This document shows, piece after piece, positions 1-9,418 of a stretch of DNA of 64,000 nucleotides. How positions within the stretch are numbered: the stretch's first letter is position 1; every line of letters begins with the position of its first letter. Location of the stretch: assembly GCA_002205965.3 (NCBI GenBank), contig NADL03000666.1, positions 1,116,001 through 1,180,000 on the forward strand. The letters are read 5' to 3'. The notes below the pieces were generated by a model. It was not told where the DNA came from, did not search any database, and worked only from the letters and a program-made list of their open reading frames with translations. This DNA is from Kappaphycus alvarezii (lineage: Eukaryota; Rhodophyta; Florideophyceae; Gigartinales; Solieriaceae). A program made the translations under genes and the position numbers.

Positions 1-127
1 TAACATCTCCATAAAAAGAACTTGTCCGTTCTATCGATCCTTGCATCTATTTGATCATTTTCGCTAGCTCCTTGTTGGTTTCATCTTGACTTTCGGCCAA
101 TTTATTCTTCTTTATTCCAATAGATCG

Positions 128-690
128 TCAGTTCGGAACAGCGGGCGTTTCATATTCACATTTATTCGAGCTTCCTGATCCAGACAGTCCCCTTTTCATT
201 GAAAGAAAATTCTTGTTGTTGTCCTCCTGCTCCCGTTTCACGCGATATCCGTCGGCACTGTCGCTGGTTCCACTGTATCCATCACTGAATTTTGGCTGAG
301 AGCTGAGATATAATGCAGCATCAACATATGAGAACTCTGGTACGTACTGAAATACCCCATTGCTGTCCTTTCTTCCCGCGGACATGCGATAGAGCTGCAT
401 TGTTTTGTCCTGAATATCTTCCTCATTGACACCAGATATTTTCTGATATTCTACTTCGTTCTTCGCAGCAATGTAATGCTGTGAAGCTCGAGCAATTCTG
501 TCCCATGTTGAACGGAGAAAGTGAGCCGTACGCTGAACTCCGCGGCTGGCGCACCGCGACTGTACGGGATTCCAAAATTCTTCTCGTTTCTGGTTGGGTA
601 CTTGAGCAGATCGTTGCACCCAGAATTCCGCAAGAAAAAGGCCATCAGATGCTTAGCATGACTTACCTCGGCCAGGAAATTTTTAGTTAG
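128..690 (-). pseudogene. PIF/Harbinger accessory protein, Myb/NAM-associated-like domain, broken
   Basis: The minus-strand reading from about 619 down to the TGA at 128-130 has the pattern of the NAM-associated/Myb-SANT-like proteins carried by PIF/Harbinger transposons in plants and oomycetes. It shows a Q-K-R-E-E-F-W core near the start, then RSTWDRIARASQHYI, an S-G-V-N-E-E-D block followed by an acidic helix, and a closing F-Q-Y-V then QPKF motif. In this family the protein binds the element ends and brings the transposase to the nucleus. The first open codon at 617-619 is GTG, and homology continues upstream in another frame (NFLAEVSHAKHL near 640-680), so the N-terminus is frameshifted. 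I read it as a dead remnant. Family assignment comes from motif spacing only. Confidence 0.45.
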
Positions 691-1093
691 TGTCTTTCGC
701 TGTCGTAGCCGCTTTTCTGCGCTGCTTTTGGGCTACTTTAGTTGTCCCGGTAGGCGAAGAATGCACAGCAACGATTTCTACGTGAGCCTTTTGTTCTAGT
801 GGGTGTCTTGGATCTGCGGTATCATGAGGTGTCTGTGACACATACTTGTCGTGTCCTTGGACGTTTGGTTCGGAAGGTGCCACATGTGAGACATTCGTTT
901 TTGAACTGTTCATTGAGGATTTTAAAGTGCGCCAGAAACGGTTGGGACGTGAGATGATGAAGGGCGAGTTCTGGGAGAACGTTTTGGATGTATCGATGAC
1001 GGTTGACACGAGAGCGCGGCAAAGAGTCAGCGGAGGCAAAGTGAGTGGTGCAACGCCCAGATTTGGCGCGAAGAATAGCCGCTTTCTTCTCAT
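683..1093 (-). CDS. Hypothetical low-complexity ORF upstream of the NAM-like remnant
   Basis: A 136-codon minus-strand ORF that ends (TAA) just before the frameshifted start of the NAM-like remnant. It is rich in Pro, Ser, Thr, Lys and Arg and has no domain I recognise. Its C-terminus is strongly basic (QKQRRKAATTAK), which could be a nuclear-localisation tail or linker. By position it may be the N-terminal part of the same accessory protein, separated by a stop and a frame change. It could also be chance coding. Confidence 0.2.
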   Translation of the reverse strand: MRRKRLFFAPNLGVAPLTLPPLTLCRALVSTVIDTSKTFSQNSPFIISRPNRFWRTLKSSMNSSKTNVSHVAPSEPNVQGHDKYVSQTPHDTADPRHPLEQKAHVEIVAVHSSPTGTTKVAQKQRRKAATTAKDTN

Positions 1094-1467
1094 TGGATAG
1101 CTTTATATTGTTTTGTAGTTAAATATAGAGAGAAACTTGATAACGCCGGCGCTGAACGTATCTCAAAAACGTTCCGGAGTTGAGACACTTTTAGAGCTGA
1201 CGCTAAAATTTTAGCTCCAAATGGCAGTTTTGATACCCAGTAGGTTTGCCTTGACGCAATATTTTGTCTCAAAAAGCGGAAATAGAGACATAGTAGGTTT
1301 TCTCTAAGATTATATAAAATGTTTGCTTACCTCTGTTAATAACGTTGGAGTGACATATTGCCGAATTTTATTGGCCCTTGGAGAAGGATAAGATTTCAAA
1401 CTTTGCCATTTTACCTCTCTGTTTTTTTGGGAGTAAAATTGTGTAGGGGTTGTAGCGGAAGCTCTAC
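1094..1467. other. Non-coding spacer between Harbinger remnants
   Basis: No gene, repeat or terminal inverted repeat seen. It separates the minus-strand accessory protein from the plus-strand transposase fragment, as the intergenic region of a divergent two-gene Harbinger element would. Confidence 0.3.
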
Positions 1468-1860
1468 TTGAAAAATCGCGGACCAAATCGCGAATTTATG
1501 AACTTCAGAATGCACAATGACGACATCGACGAGTTGCGGACCGACACGAACTTCGTCACGAACCTCCTTGAGAGCACGGATGAGAAAGAAACTGTGAATG
1601 GCCGCGGGTCCCGGTCGGGCAAGAAGGTGAACGTCGAGCTTTTCCACGAGGATTTTAAGCTGTGCCTAGACCTGCAGTACCTCGGCCAAACACCCAATAT
1701 ATGGCGAGGAGATGTTTCGTCGCCGGTACCGTGTCTCTCGCTCGTTTTTAAAGGAAGAAGCAGGTCTCCATGGTTGCGTGCTACTCTTACTTCGTGCAGA
1801 AGCAAGACTGTAGAGGTAAGGCCGGGATCTCTATGACCATCAAAGTGGCAGCGCAAGGTT
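1468..1860 (+). pseudogene. PIF/Harbinger-type transposase, N-terminal fragment, two frameshifts
   Basis: The plus strand carries the characteristic N-terminal region of plant/oomycete ALP1-like Harbinger transposases, spread over three frames. First comes an open stretch (KNRGPNREFMNF...) to about 1700. Next is EEMFRRRYRVSRSFLKEE at 1706-1759, matching the family's F-R-R-R-F/Y-R-M/V-S-R box. Last is DCRGKAGISMTIKVAAQG at 1806-1859, matching its D-x-x-G-x-x-G-I-S-x-x-x-K-x-x-A box. The DDE catalytic domain that should follow is absent, so the copy is 3'-truncated and inactive. The minus-strand ORF over the same bases (1464-1856) is a shadow. Confidence 0.5.
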
Positions 1861-1861
1861 A

Positions 1862-2697
1862 ATTTTGTCTATTTTCGTGTATTCTAATTATAGTGAGACT
1901 ATTAAAAGCACGATTCGATTGCGTCCGGGGGCGCAGCGCGGAGGTCTCAATACTCTGCTTTTTCCGAGACTTCCCTGAACAGGTCGACGTTCTAGGCCTT
2001 TTGGCCTTTTGACCACCATGCCGTCCTTCAGTTCCTCCATTTCTTCCGCCTGCTTCAAGGCAAATTATTCCCTCGCCATCTCCGAATCTGATCAACCAGG
2101 ACCATCTGTGAGCAGGAGTATCTCGTTCCAGTGGGTAACCTTGGCGACTTTCATCCCCTGCAAATGCACCGAGGCCTCTACAAGCTTAACCTTCTTCGCT
2201 CGCGTGTGTTTCACAGCGAGCTCCTGCTTGACATTCCGGCGATCTTTAAGCCTCTCCCTTTCGCAGTCCTGCACGTCGCCATCCGCCTTCACGCTCTCGG
2301 TCCCGGTCATTTCGTCATCTCCCTGCCCATTTTACGCCGTCATTTCTTGAACAGACTGGATAATCTCGCCCGAACTGCTCTTTCCCCCCTCTATCAGGAC
2401 AGCGCCGAGCTTCGAAAGATCCCGCAACAGCTCCCAGCGCTTGATGAACCGGAATGGCTTGCCCAAGTTCTCACGGGGGTGGATAACTTTCTTTTGCTCA
2501 GCAGCGACGTGGTCAGACGTATTGTGTCATCCTCCGTGTGGCCGTCCTTTTTCTTCAAACGAACACTCTTGAAGTACACCGCGAACTTGACCGACACCTT
2601 AAATTTCTTCTTTAACCGCGTCTGTACTGACTTCAACGGACGCATCAGTATATCGCTTGTCTCCTTGTTCCTATATCTCTCTCATATCCTGCAGTAG
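1862..2697 (-). pseudogene. Second PIF/Harbinger NAM-associated/Myb-like protein, frameshifted
   Basis: Reading minus from about 2645 gives a basic segment ending in RLKKKDGHTEDDTIRLTTSL, then a frame change into HPRENLGKPFRFIKRWELL plus RDLSKLG (about 2415-2490). That is the F-x-F/Y-x-x-x-W-E-x-L-R-x-x-x-K signature of the Harbinger accessory family. It continues into a highly charged C-terminal region (KADGDVQDCERERLKDRR and beyond, 2310 to 1862), like the coiled-coil tail of these proteins. At least two frame changes and a stop interrupt it. It differs in sequence from the copy at 128-690, so two related elements contributed to this 2.7-kb patch. The plus-strand ORFs here are shadows. Confidence 0.42.
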
Positions 2698-4535
2698 AGT
2701 ATTCCCCCTCTTTCTGATCGGAAACAGTTATTGGGTACGTGTAGATGTGGTTATACCCGCGCTTTATTGCCACATTCTCCGCTGCGGTATAGTTTTCACT
2801 GCTTTTTGTTGGCTGGAAGGCTTTGTTACGATCTGACGCCCCATCGAAAAGTTTTTGAGTTATCTTCTCTCTGTTTCAAGATACAGTGATGTGGTTTCGG
2901 TATTGATAATCGCTGCAATCCGCGTTTATCTATTACCCTTTCCAGTCATGTTTCCTTTTCCTCTGTTTCGGTTTTGCGCTATAAGTTGTTGCTCTAAAGC
3001 AGGCAGTCGGTGTATTAAATCATATCTTTTCGTGAATGATGGCACGTTTGTAATTGTATTCGTAATAAATTAGACAGTTCCTGTAGTAGGCAACCCCCGA
3101 ATTTTGGCGCAATTCAGAAATGTGAGACTGGATTGTTGAAAACTTGACCGAAACGTCAAAGTATGTCCATACTCGAAAAGAACCCTTTCAATTGCATCTC
3201 AATTCTTCGGATCTTCTTTGTTCGCATTAAAATCCAGTTGAGAATGCAACTCCTTAATCTTAGCACGCCTACCAAATGACACAAGTACCTATAGTCGGAA
3301 AATTCCTCCCGCATCTTTTGCTATCATTTCTGCAGGATCAGACTGTTCCATGTGCACCACTACTCCAACGAAACCTCTAAGAGAGAACGCCCCAGAAATA
3401 AGACAGCGACAGTGGTATACGTTTATAAGTTGGAGCAGTCGTTCTTTTCAATCTACTACTTTTCCTATAAAATTTTTTTGGTGGCATTCTTGTTGGTAAG
3501 TAATATCCTCTAGGCTTTACTTTTTGGACTTGAGAACAAATTATCAAGTGGATTTTATGCTGCATAAAAATCAGTGAGAGCATTGCCGGTAAGAAATTCA
3601 CCGAAGTCAGAGATAATAGTCAATTTTTTAGCTTTCTTCATGCCTCAGCAAAGTTTCCAGCCCCTTTATCGGTTTAAGTAAAATGATGATGCTGGCAAGT
3701 TTTATTTAACCTTTATTAGCAGCCTTGCATAACCCAAACTTCAAGAGTCGAGGAATGATTTCTGGTCTATATGACTTCATTTGATTACCCTAAAAGCATT
3801 GGTACTCATATTTCAGTTCTCTTGATAATGCTTCACCATAGCATATGATATCCGTATCGACATGTACACCCGCTATTAAAATGTGCCTTTTCACAATAAT
3901 TATTAAGCCATTTGGAACTTTTACTTTATGCACGCTTTATGTAGGACTTTTGAGTTGGCACTCAGGCAGTAAATTTGCTGCATTAAAGTTTAAGTCTCGA
4001 AACGAAATTTTTCATAAAAATAAATATCATCATTTACAACTGCCCTTATATACATAAAATAACCCCAAGAACTTTACAGTGCGCGCTTGCGAACAAAAAA
4101 ACATTCGCCCAAAGCCCTGCAACATGTTTCCTAATTCTCCTTCTACGCCCTCTCATTTCACCGGTAACCGGATATATACCTAATAAAATGAGCAAAAATG
4201 TTTACGCCAATGAGATCACGGAAATGGAGAAATATCTGGTACACATAATGTAATAACTCTGGTACTAAATTTTAATTTTCCTATGGTGGTGTGTGTTTCA
4301 TTTTTTAGATTCAGTTGAGCCCGATCAAACTATTTTTTATAAATCCACTGGTTCTTCATAATCTCGGTTTATGTAAACAAGACCTCAAATGCCACCCATT
4401 TGAGATATATAAGGTCAATTTTATACTTTTCAGTGGCACGAATGTCTGAAAGACGTCTTGTAAACGCGTTGTGATATTCATCGGATCTGCAGCCATGTTT
4501 TTTATGTCGATCCAAGCGGAAGATATGGTAAATGT
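2698..4535. other. AT-rich intergenic stretch
   Basis: AT-rich with short random ORFs in all frames. I see no gene, RNA or repeat here. Confidence 0.5.
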
Positions 4536-4812
4536 ATTTTTCTACAACTTCCATTGCAAATTGGATGAATTGGTGTTACCGGTCGGTATGCGCTCAAAAG
4601 AATCGCTTTCTTGCGTTGCCAATCTCGACATTTGGCGGATGGCATCCGGATGCTGCCAAATTTGCGAATCTTTTGGCCTTTGCGATTGCATAGCGAGCTG
4701 GGGTGCCTGAGGAAGAGGCAAGAAGGGCACTTTTTCATAGGCACGCGGCGCGATTGGTGCAGAACAATGCCAGTTACGTTCTTGAAGGCACTATTGTTGA
4801 AATATAAGTCCA
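4536..4812 (+). pseudogene. Non-LTR retrotransposon C-terminus (GGWHP-type), one internal stop
   Basis: In one plus-strand frame the segment reads NRFLALPISTFGGWHPDAAK, then RHAARLVQNNASYVLEG, ending at a TAA at 4810-4812. An in-frame TAG interrupts it midway. It aligns closely with the intact reading at 51482-51802 on minus (ALPLSTLGGWHPAARDFAK, RHAARLVQNNASCLLEG). In these reverse-transcriptase proteins this tail lies after the restriction-like endonuclease region, with K-x-x-x-Y and a Phe-rich segment just before GGW. Only the tail is present, as in a 5'-truncated insertion. Confidence 0.65.
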
Positions 4813-5255
4813 CGAATTGTGATTTGAATGGATTGGAAATGATGGTGAGGATGGACGCTGGTACTTGGTGACACATCGTGTTGGAATTGTTTGAAGGGTT
4901 GATTTACGTGATTTCGCATTGAATAGGTAGACCCGTCCTGAATGATTTTGATAGTATTTTTCTTACTTTCACTTTCTTGTAGTACCATTGAGTAGCTTTT
5001 TGAATAAACCTAGACGAAAATGGAATGCGCAAAAACGAAACTCTCAGGAAGTGAAAAAACTTTTCTATTTCAAAAAGGTTGAAGATTTCTCAGAAGCAAG
5101 CTTATATCAAATTCTACTAAGTTACAATACTTTTTGTTGCAAGTGAGCCAATATACTGTCTCTAAAGCTCTTTATTCTAGCACAATTAACTCTAGTGCCT
5201 AATTTTTATGTATGGTGATTTTCACACCGCCAACATCTTTACTAGTCGAAATATT
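4813..5255. other. AT-rich spacer
   Basis: Nothing recognisable between the non-LTR tail and the left repeat of the tyrosine-recombinase element. Confidence 0.4.
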
Positions 5256-5258
5256 TTT

Positions 5259-5375
5259 TGTCCATTGTATACAAGTTTATGCGGATGAAATACAGTTATG
5301 TGGATAGCGAGGTACACGATTCGTACGTAGGACACGTTTCAAATGTTTATTGCATGGAAGAATTTGCATCTCTCA
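5259..5375 (+). repeat. Left direct repeat of YR retrotransposon
   Basis: Contains ACAAGTTTATGCGGATGAAA, then TTATGTGGATAGCGAGGTAC and TACGTAGGACACGTT, then TTGCATGG. The same blocks recur in the same order and orientation at 9300-9415. Confidence 0.8.
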
Positions 5376-5549
5376 TACCCTGGGTGGCAAATTAGTGCAA
5401 ACAATTGTCTCCCCTGGTAATTATAAGAATGAAACCCGACCATCAGTTTCGTACAGCTGAAATTAATGCCTCTCTCTTCTCAGAGAGTCCCCAGAACGAT
5501 GGCGGTAGGCACTGTTTGACTGAGCCCGTCGCTCAGCAAAGAAAGAACT

Positions 5550-6236
5550 ATGAATATTCTCAAGGATACTACGGAGCAGGTCGATGAGTTTTTGGTGAAG
5601 GCCAAGAAAGTTGCCAAGGGTGCTACGATAAGTGAAGTTGGAATAGATCCGCAAGTCGTTCAAGTTTTCGCCAAAATAGCAAGGAGATGTCGCAACGACA
5701 AGGACCTAGGGCTCACGCACCACCCGTACGAGAGCGGAGCATGAATGGCTGCTTTCGATGGGGGCTTCTTTGAGCACCGTGATTGGCCTCTAAGGAAAGG
5801 AATGGAGTCCCACTCGAGTCTTCGGGGTATATTCGAGTACGGTCCTAACTACTTAATCGCAGTTGGTCATTGGATGTACTTCCATGGTACGGCCCTTACT
5901 ATGAAAGGAGAAGCCATTCGCGGTAAGGAGGATGAGTAGGCGAAGTACTGCGACCATTGGGCCGCTGTAGCGATTCGATATGGCCTGGGAGTGACAGGAC
6001 TCAGGTGTGAGTTCTACAACTTATCTGGAAAGGACCCAGCTTACGCTAAGTTGGTGATTCCGATACTAGAGCAAAGTTCTTCGGTCGCCTTCGCCGATAA
6101 CCTTATCGAGCTGATGGACAAGCTGGACTCTCACTTTACAACTCAGTTGATGAAGATGGTTGCGAACCTAGGCGCCCACAACGCTACTAAGCGTGCAGAA
6201 GGCAGCAACAAGGGCGATGCCGCCGGCAAAAAGTAA
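5550..6236 (+). pseudogene. Gag-like protein of YR retrotransposon, two in-frame stops
   Basis: One continuous frame from the ATG at 5550 to the TAA at 6234-6236 (228 codons), interrupted by TGA at 5742-5744 and TAG at 5937-5939. The protein is alpha-helical in character, opening with a helix rich in Lys and Val (EQVDEFLVKAKKVAKGATIS) and ending in a basic tail (KRAEGSNKGDAAGKK). No zinc knuckle is visible. The gag role is inferred from its position before RT, its size and its basic end. ORF1 proteins of YR elements are poorly conserved. Confidence 0.5.
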
Positions 6237-6559
6237 TGCTAAAAGGAAAGGGCGCCATGTTATTCAACCCACAAGTGTGCGGAAGCCTGGCGCCAACTGA
6301 GTTGCTCATATTATCTGTGCCGAGAGATCCAATGCGTGATCTACGACGCCCCTGTAGTGCTGTTTGTGCCGGGGGAAGGCGAAGAACTCTGCGAGATCCC
6401 TCAATCGGATTAGGACCGTGCTTTTGCCTTCAAGGACCTCGAAGAAGGAATCAAGCTTGTAATATATCGTGCCGTGTCAAAGGAGCATTCCATGCCAGCC
6501 AAAAGAAGGGGGACTGTAATTTCGTCGGCATTTACAGTATGGCACGAAGTAGAAGATGA
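6237..6559 (+). other. Linker between gag-like and RT regions
   Basis: A 107-codon ORF (6236-6559) overlaps the gag stop by one base but is Arg/Cys/Pro-rich with no domain and lies in another frame. It probably covers the protease-to-RT linker of a shifted polyprotein. Confidence 0.25.
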
Positions 6560-7181
6560 ACTGAAGGGTCGGTTTGTAGTCAATTTAAGAGTTCAGTTGA
6601 AGCATTGGGGGAAGTGGTCAGTGAAAATTGAATAACTCTTGGAGTTTGCGTTCACGAGTCAGAAGGGAGACCATCTTGTTTCATTAGACATCAAGAAGGG
6701 GTACAAACACCTACTTTTTCACCCAACCATGCGGGACTGGTTCCTGTTTCGTTATGCCGACCGATATTATCAGTGCATCGCTCTTCCTTTTGGTTGGGGG
6801 CCGTCGGCCTTGTGTTTTACAAGGCTTATGTTCCCGTTCATCTCCGAGCTGCGACGATACGGGTATAGCGTATTGGCCTATCTGTACGACTTCTTGATGG
6901 CTCCATCTCCGTATGGCGAGCTAGCTAGACCGCACCGCTGTCGCCTAGCGTGCACCGCAATCGAGCGTATTATGACAAGGCTCGGACTTATTCGGCAACC
7001 GAACAAGGGCAAGTGGGAGTGCGCTACAAGGGTGGAGTACCTCGGAGTCATCGTAGACTCTGTCGCAATGAAATTATACGTCGCGTCTCGCAAGATACGG
7101 AAAGTCAGGCAACTTGCTGGGAAGCTACTAAAAGAAGTTCGATTGGGTCGGCGGTGGGTTTCAGGGAAAGCACTCCAATAG
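6560..7181 (+). pseudogene. Reverse transcriptase domain, DIRS type, catalytic YxDD altered
   Basis: Polymerises cDNA from the element RNA. RT blocks appear in order: GRFVVNLRVQLKHWGKWSVK just upstream of an in-frame TAA, then VSLDIKKGYKHLLFHPTMR (catalytic Asp), YQCIALPFGWGPSALCFTRL (the P-F-G-x-x-x-A/S-P block of DIRS-like RTs) and SVLAYLYDFLMAPS in place of Y-L-D-D-F-L. The first catalytic Asp of YxDD is Tyr (TAC for GAC). ATRVEYLGVIVDS is the usual block before the thumb. The frame ends at TAG 7179-7181 and then continues into RNase H. The RT is inactive as written. Confidence 0.75.
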
Positions 7182-7244
7182 TTTTGCGGAGTACGTGTGT
7201 CCCTGACGCTCCCTATTCCGTAGGCTCGTTTCTACTCGCGGTCT

Positions 7245-8126
7245 TTGTACTTTGATTTATCAAGCAGGAAGATGGACAGCCGCGGACGATGCAGATTGTC
7301 TCATCAAGGGGTCAGAGACGTCACATTTTGGCACCGCCTAAGCCAGAAAGAGTTTTATGGACGAAATATCTGCCCTTTCTTCCCCACGGCGTCCCTTTAT
7401 ACGGACGCTGCCGATGTTGGATATTGGGGTACCCCCAATATATCAGATATGCGTCCCGGGGTCCCAGGGCAGTACATGGCACAAGATATTTGGCGTTGGC
7501 AAGATCGAGCCCAGTTCATTACTCTTCGGCAGTTGCAAGCAGTTCAACTGCTTCTTATGGGGCCTCTCGGCAGCTCAATTATGACTCCAAACCGACGGGA
7601 CATCTTGATACACACCGACAACCAAGCCGTGGCTCACGTTGCCAACAGCTTCGTATACGCCAGCTGCCCCATGCTGAGGGAACTACGTCGATTGAAGCTT
7701 GTATTGGACCTTATGGGCATTCAGGTCAAAGCAGAATGGCCCCCGTCGGTGGCAAACAAATTCGCAGACAATCTTTCGCGACGGTTCCCCCGTATCGACC
7801 TCCGGCTCCGTCGAAAGCTGCGTCGTTCCGTGCTGAATGGACTTCGGACTCCAGTGGACGCGTTTCCTTACCGGTCTCTCGGGGAACACCCGGTGTCTCT
7901 GCGTCGTCTAGCACACCAGGATCTCGAGGCTCACTGGGACACAGACCTGGTGCGCGTTCTTTGTCCACCGATCGATCTTATCGGAGCCAGAGTAATGACT
8001 CTCTCCAGGAGCAAAGCCCCAGCGATTCTCCTTATCCCGTATTGGCCCAAGCAACCACGGAACGCAGCGGCCGTTCATCTGGCGAGCCGTCACATGTGTC
8101 TCCCACACAATCCGGAATCGGTCTGA
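7245..8126 (+). pseudogene. RNase H domain and linker of YR retrotransposon
   Basis: Same frame as RT. RNase H motifs are LYTDAADVGYWGT (first Asp), ITLRQLQAV where a Glu is usual (Gln here), DILIHTDNQAVAHVANS (third acidic block, TDN) and NKFADNLSRRF (final Asp). After RNase H the segment CPPIDLIGARVMTLSRSKAP and ILLIPYWPKQPRN matches the conserved P-P...L...K...A-x-L-x-x-P-x-W-P-x-Q linker between RNase H and recombinase in DIRS/Ngaro elements. The overlapping ORF at 7289-8320 is mostly a shadow, though its last ~70 codons (EPEMMTRAPRNEPLLTRSEA) may carry the true reading after about 8110. Confidence 0.7.
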
Positions 8127-9285
8127 GACGCCCAGAGATTTTTGAACCAGAAATGATGACTCGTGCTCCTCGAAATGAACCTCTCTTAACCCGTTCTGAA
8201 GCTCGCATGCAACTCGGTCACGCTGCATTCCAGCATATTTTCGCCGACCGTCCTACTGACGGCGCACGTATGTCTGCAGACCTCGTCACGGCGCTATGCG
8301 AGAAGCTACCGTACTGCTGATTCTCTCAGTACTCAGTGGCGAGCTTGGCTCCAGTTCTGGGAGTCGGAAGGCTGTTCTCCTTTGCCTGTCACGAAAGCAC
8401 ACATCGGCGCCCTTGTTGGCTGGTTGACCATTGAGCGTACGACTGGGAGACGGCAACTCGGTTCGTCGTCCATCCCGCAGTATCTAAGCCCGGTTAGACA
8501 GATGTAGTTATTCATGACTGTCACAGGAGATCCACGTTTTCCATTTGTTGACCATGTCCTCCGCGCATACCGCCGTTGGGAAGAGGAAAATTTTCCTCAA
8601 CTAACGGTTCGATGCGGTATCACAGCGAGTATTGCGCAACGTATATGGGCTATGGGGGTGGCGAAAAACTCTGTTTCTATGTTACGAGACTGTAGCTCAT
8701 GTGTATTTGCGTTTTGTTTCAACGGTCTTCGTGAAAGCTCAGTCGCTTCTATTCTCGCTTCTAACGTGACCATATCTCCGTAGTCTCTTAATGCTCAGCT
8801 CTCCGTAGTGAAAGGTCGTGCTACGAGCCATGTTCCATTGGTTTCATTTGTTCGTACTTCCCCATTACTCCCATCACCATTGGATGTTATTGTGCGCTGG
8901 CACACGACACGAAGACCGCATGCATGTTTCTTTGCGTTGGCCGGAGAGTCCGTTGATTGGCGTCGTTTACAGTTAACGCACGCAGTACAAAGATGCCTAA
9001 ATGAATTTCTTATCTCTCCCCCTACCGGTGGGTACTTCCCATTCTTTCCGAATCGGTTCGCACACCGAACGATTTCTCATCGGTATGCCTCTCGAAGTTT
9101 GCCTTGCCCGTTTTGGCTGGGAGAGTAATTCTACCGACATGGCTGATCTGCATTTCGATCGGATTATTCATGTTTCTACAGAGTCGTTCTGGTTTTCGGG
9201 TCCTCGAAGTTTGGAGACTTCTACGACCATTTCCATCCCTCTGAGGGGGGCATTGCATCAGGCTGCTCCGCGGGACTCACTTTGA
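8127..9285 (+). pseudogene. Tyrosine recombinase of YR retrotransposon, stops and a frameshift
   Basis: Integrates the circular cDNA by site-specific recombination. A core-binding domain begins at 8316: STQWRAWLQFWESEGCSPLP, then THIGALVGWLTIERTTGRRQ-like helices and SIPQYLSPVRQM before an in-frame TAG. It resumes at 8514 with FPFVDHVLRAYRRWEEENF. The catalytic domain has NGLRESSVASILASNVTIS (box I Arg). After a frame change near 9030 it has SHSFRIGSHTERFLIGMPLE (box II His-x-x-Arg) then RFGWES. The final Tyr is not certain. Box II is the strongest evidence that this is a YR element and not an LTR element. Confidence 0.7.
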
Positions 9286-9299
9286 GTGAGAACTATTGA

Positions 9300-9415
9300 T
9301 TGTTTCGTCCAGCGTAGACAAGTTTATGCGGATGAAACGCAGTTATGTGGATAGCGAGGTACACGATACGTACGTAGGACACGTTCCAGATGTTTTTTGC
9401 ATGGCAGAATATCTT
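9300..9415 (+). repeat. Right direct repeat of YR retrotransposon
   Basis: Begins about 15 bases after the recombinase stop. Shares ACAAGTTTATGCGGATGAAA, TTATGTGGATAGCGAGGTAC, TACGTAGGACACGTT and TTGCATGG with the left copy, with scattered substitutions. The two copies differ by roughly one base in ten to fifteen, so the insertion is not recent. Confidence 0.8.
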
Positions 9416-9418
9416 CGA

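Larger units (their letters stand above)
5256..9418 (+). mobile_element. Tyrosine-recombinase retrotransposon (DIRS/PAT/Ngaro-like), degenerate
   Basis: About 4.2 kb with gag-like protein, reverse transcriptase, RNase H and a C-terminal tyrosine recombinase, all on plus, enclosed by two direct repeats of about 110 bp (5259-5375 and 9300-9415). YR retrotransposons replicate through a circular intermediate and integrate by recombinase, not by a DDE integrase. Direct rather than inverted terminal repeats resemble the split-direct-repeat PAT/Ngaro groups more than classical DIRS-1, although I cannot resolve the full A-B-A-B pattern. Gag, RT, RNase H and the recombinase core-binding domain share one reading frame; stops and shifts within it show the copy is dead. 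Confidence 0.75.

Noticed and set aside
640-690. Short intron with GTAAGT donor in the Harbinger accessory protein
   Set aside because: A GAGGTAAGT donor-like string exists, but no AG acceptor follows at a useful position; a frameshift explains the reading better.
1464-1856. 130-codon minus-strand ORF as a gene
   Set aside because: Shadow of the plus-strand Harbinger transposase fragment.
2131-2697. 188-codon plus-strand ORF
   Set aside because: It lies opposite the Harbinger accessory protein, whose F-R-F-I-K-R-W-E-L-L-R-D motif is on minus; the plus reading is Ser/Phe/Leu-rich with no domain.
7289-8320. 343-codon ORF as a separate gene inside the YR element
   Set aside because: Overlaps the RNase H frame that carries all catalytic motifs; only its last ~70 codons may be real continuation after a frame change.
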